Shown here one piece after another: positions 63,896 through 64,000 of a stretch of DNA of 64,000 bases. The stretch comes from Paenalicyclobacillus mengziensis (GTDB lineage: Bacteria > Bacillota > Bacilli > Alicyclobacillales > Alicyclobacillaceae). Numbering within the stretch: the first letter of the stretch is position 1; every line of letters begins with the position of its first letter. The DNA lies in contig NZ_CP071182.1 of the NCBI RefSeq assembly GCF_017298635.1, positions 62,001 through 126,000 of the forward strand. The letters are read 5' to 3'. A program made the translations under genes and the position numbers. The notes beneath the pieces are model-generated. The model ran no database searches and was not told the DNA's origin. It worked only from the letters and a program-made list of their open reading frames with translations.

Positions 63896-64000
63896 TTACT
63901 TCAGGGCTTCGGCGCCGCCGACAATTTCCACGATCTGCGTCGTAATTGCCGCCTGACGCGCACGGTTGAGTGCGAGCGTCAAATCGTCAATCATCTCTGT
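63896..64000 (-). CDS. atpG: ATP synthase F1 gamma subunit, C-terminal fragment
   Basis: The last 34 codons are visible (TAA at 63896-63898). The peptide [20 protein letters not shown] followed by [12 protein letters not shown] is the conserved C-terminal helix of the gamma rotor. The gene continues beyond the right edge. Confidence 0.95.
   Translation of the reverse strand, partial: TEMIDDLTLALNRARQAAITTQIVEIVGGAEALK

Overview
The window reads as a chromosomal segment of an endospore-forming, flagellated, Gram-positive bacterium of the Bacilli with moderately high GC. The block atpG-atpD-atpC / nuoABCDHIJKLMN / DUF1146 / ywmB / murA / spoIID / spoIIQ / spoIIID / mbl / flagellar rod gene, all on the minus strand, is the classical Bacilli order. 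An 11-gene nuo cluster beside atp points to an Alicyclobacillaceae-like lineage. That placement is inference; there is no rRNA in the window. TTG and GTG starts with strong Shine-Dalgarno sequences are common.

Layout. 1-14 kb: a mostly minus-strand cell-envelope region. It holds three secreted proteins with a paired 'PIWYV' (copper-amine-oxidase-N/stalk) repeat, a DUF4855 protein, a multidomain glucosaminidase, a lipoprotein, a YcdB/SLH protein, a NodB-type deacetylase, a TPR-glycosyltransferase and a likely S-layer protein with a long leader. 14.8-19.9 kb: yigZ, a ComK-like regulator divergent from a small sigma factor, fabZ, pgsA, and a GT2/DUF2304 pair. 20.2-32.9 kb: a plus-strand surface-polysaccharide locus. 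It contains a tiny exosortase substrate translationally coupled to an exosortase, PelF, an unknown protein coupled to PelG, a large polytopic protein, a GAF/degenerate HD-GYP protein with a Cys-rich tail, an FN3-trypsin protease and a GH114-like polygalactosaminidase. 33.1-34.7 kb: a phosphate-symporter-like MFS gene behind a regular four-unit Pho-box-like array. 35.7-37.6 kb: a non-coding region with a candidate structured RNA on the minus strand and a 393-bp higher-order tandem repeat. 37.7-49.8 kb: rod/shape/sporulation/murein genes, interrupted by a plus-strand DUF1657-DUF421 pair, and a 1.2-kb gap carrying six DnaA-box-like sequences. 50.7-64 kb: NDH-1 without the NADH-binding NuoEFG module, then ATP synthase genes.

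Two results stand out. (1) The exosortase/Pel locus combines a Gram-negative-type surface-protein sorting system with Pel-type polysaccharide synthesis, a candidate dinucleotide-signalling pseudo-enzyme and a matching hydrolase. (2) Between 35 and 62 kb four intergenic regions each contain exactly five 25-bp hairpins (9-bp arms, 7-nt loop) with start-to-start distances of 53-40-40-53 bp (one has 53-50-40-53, one 53-41-40-53). The spacers between them are not conserved. A broken fifth copy flanks the 393-bp satellite. This five-hairpin element fits no feature class known to me.
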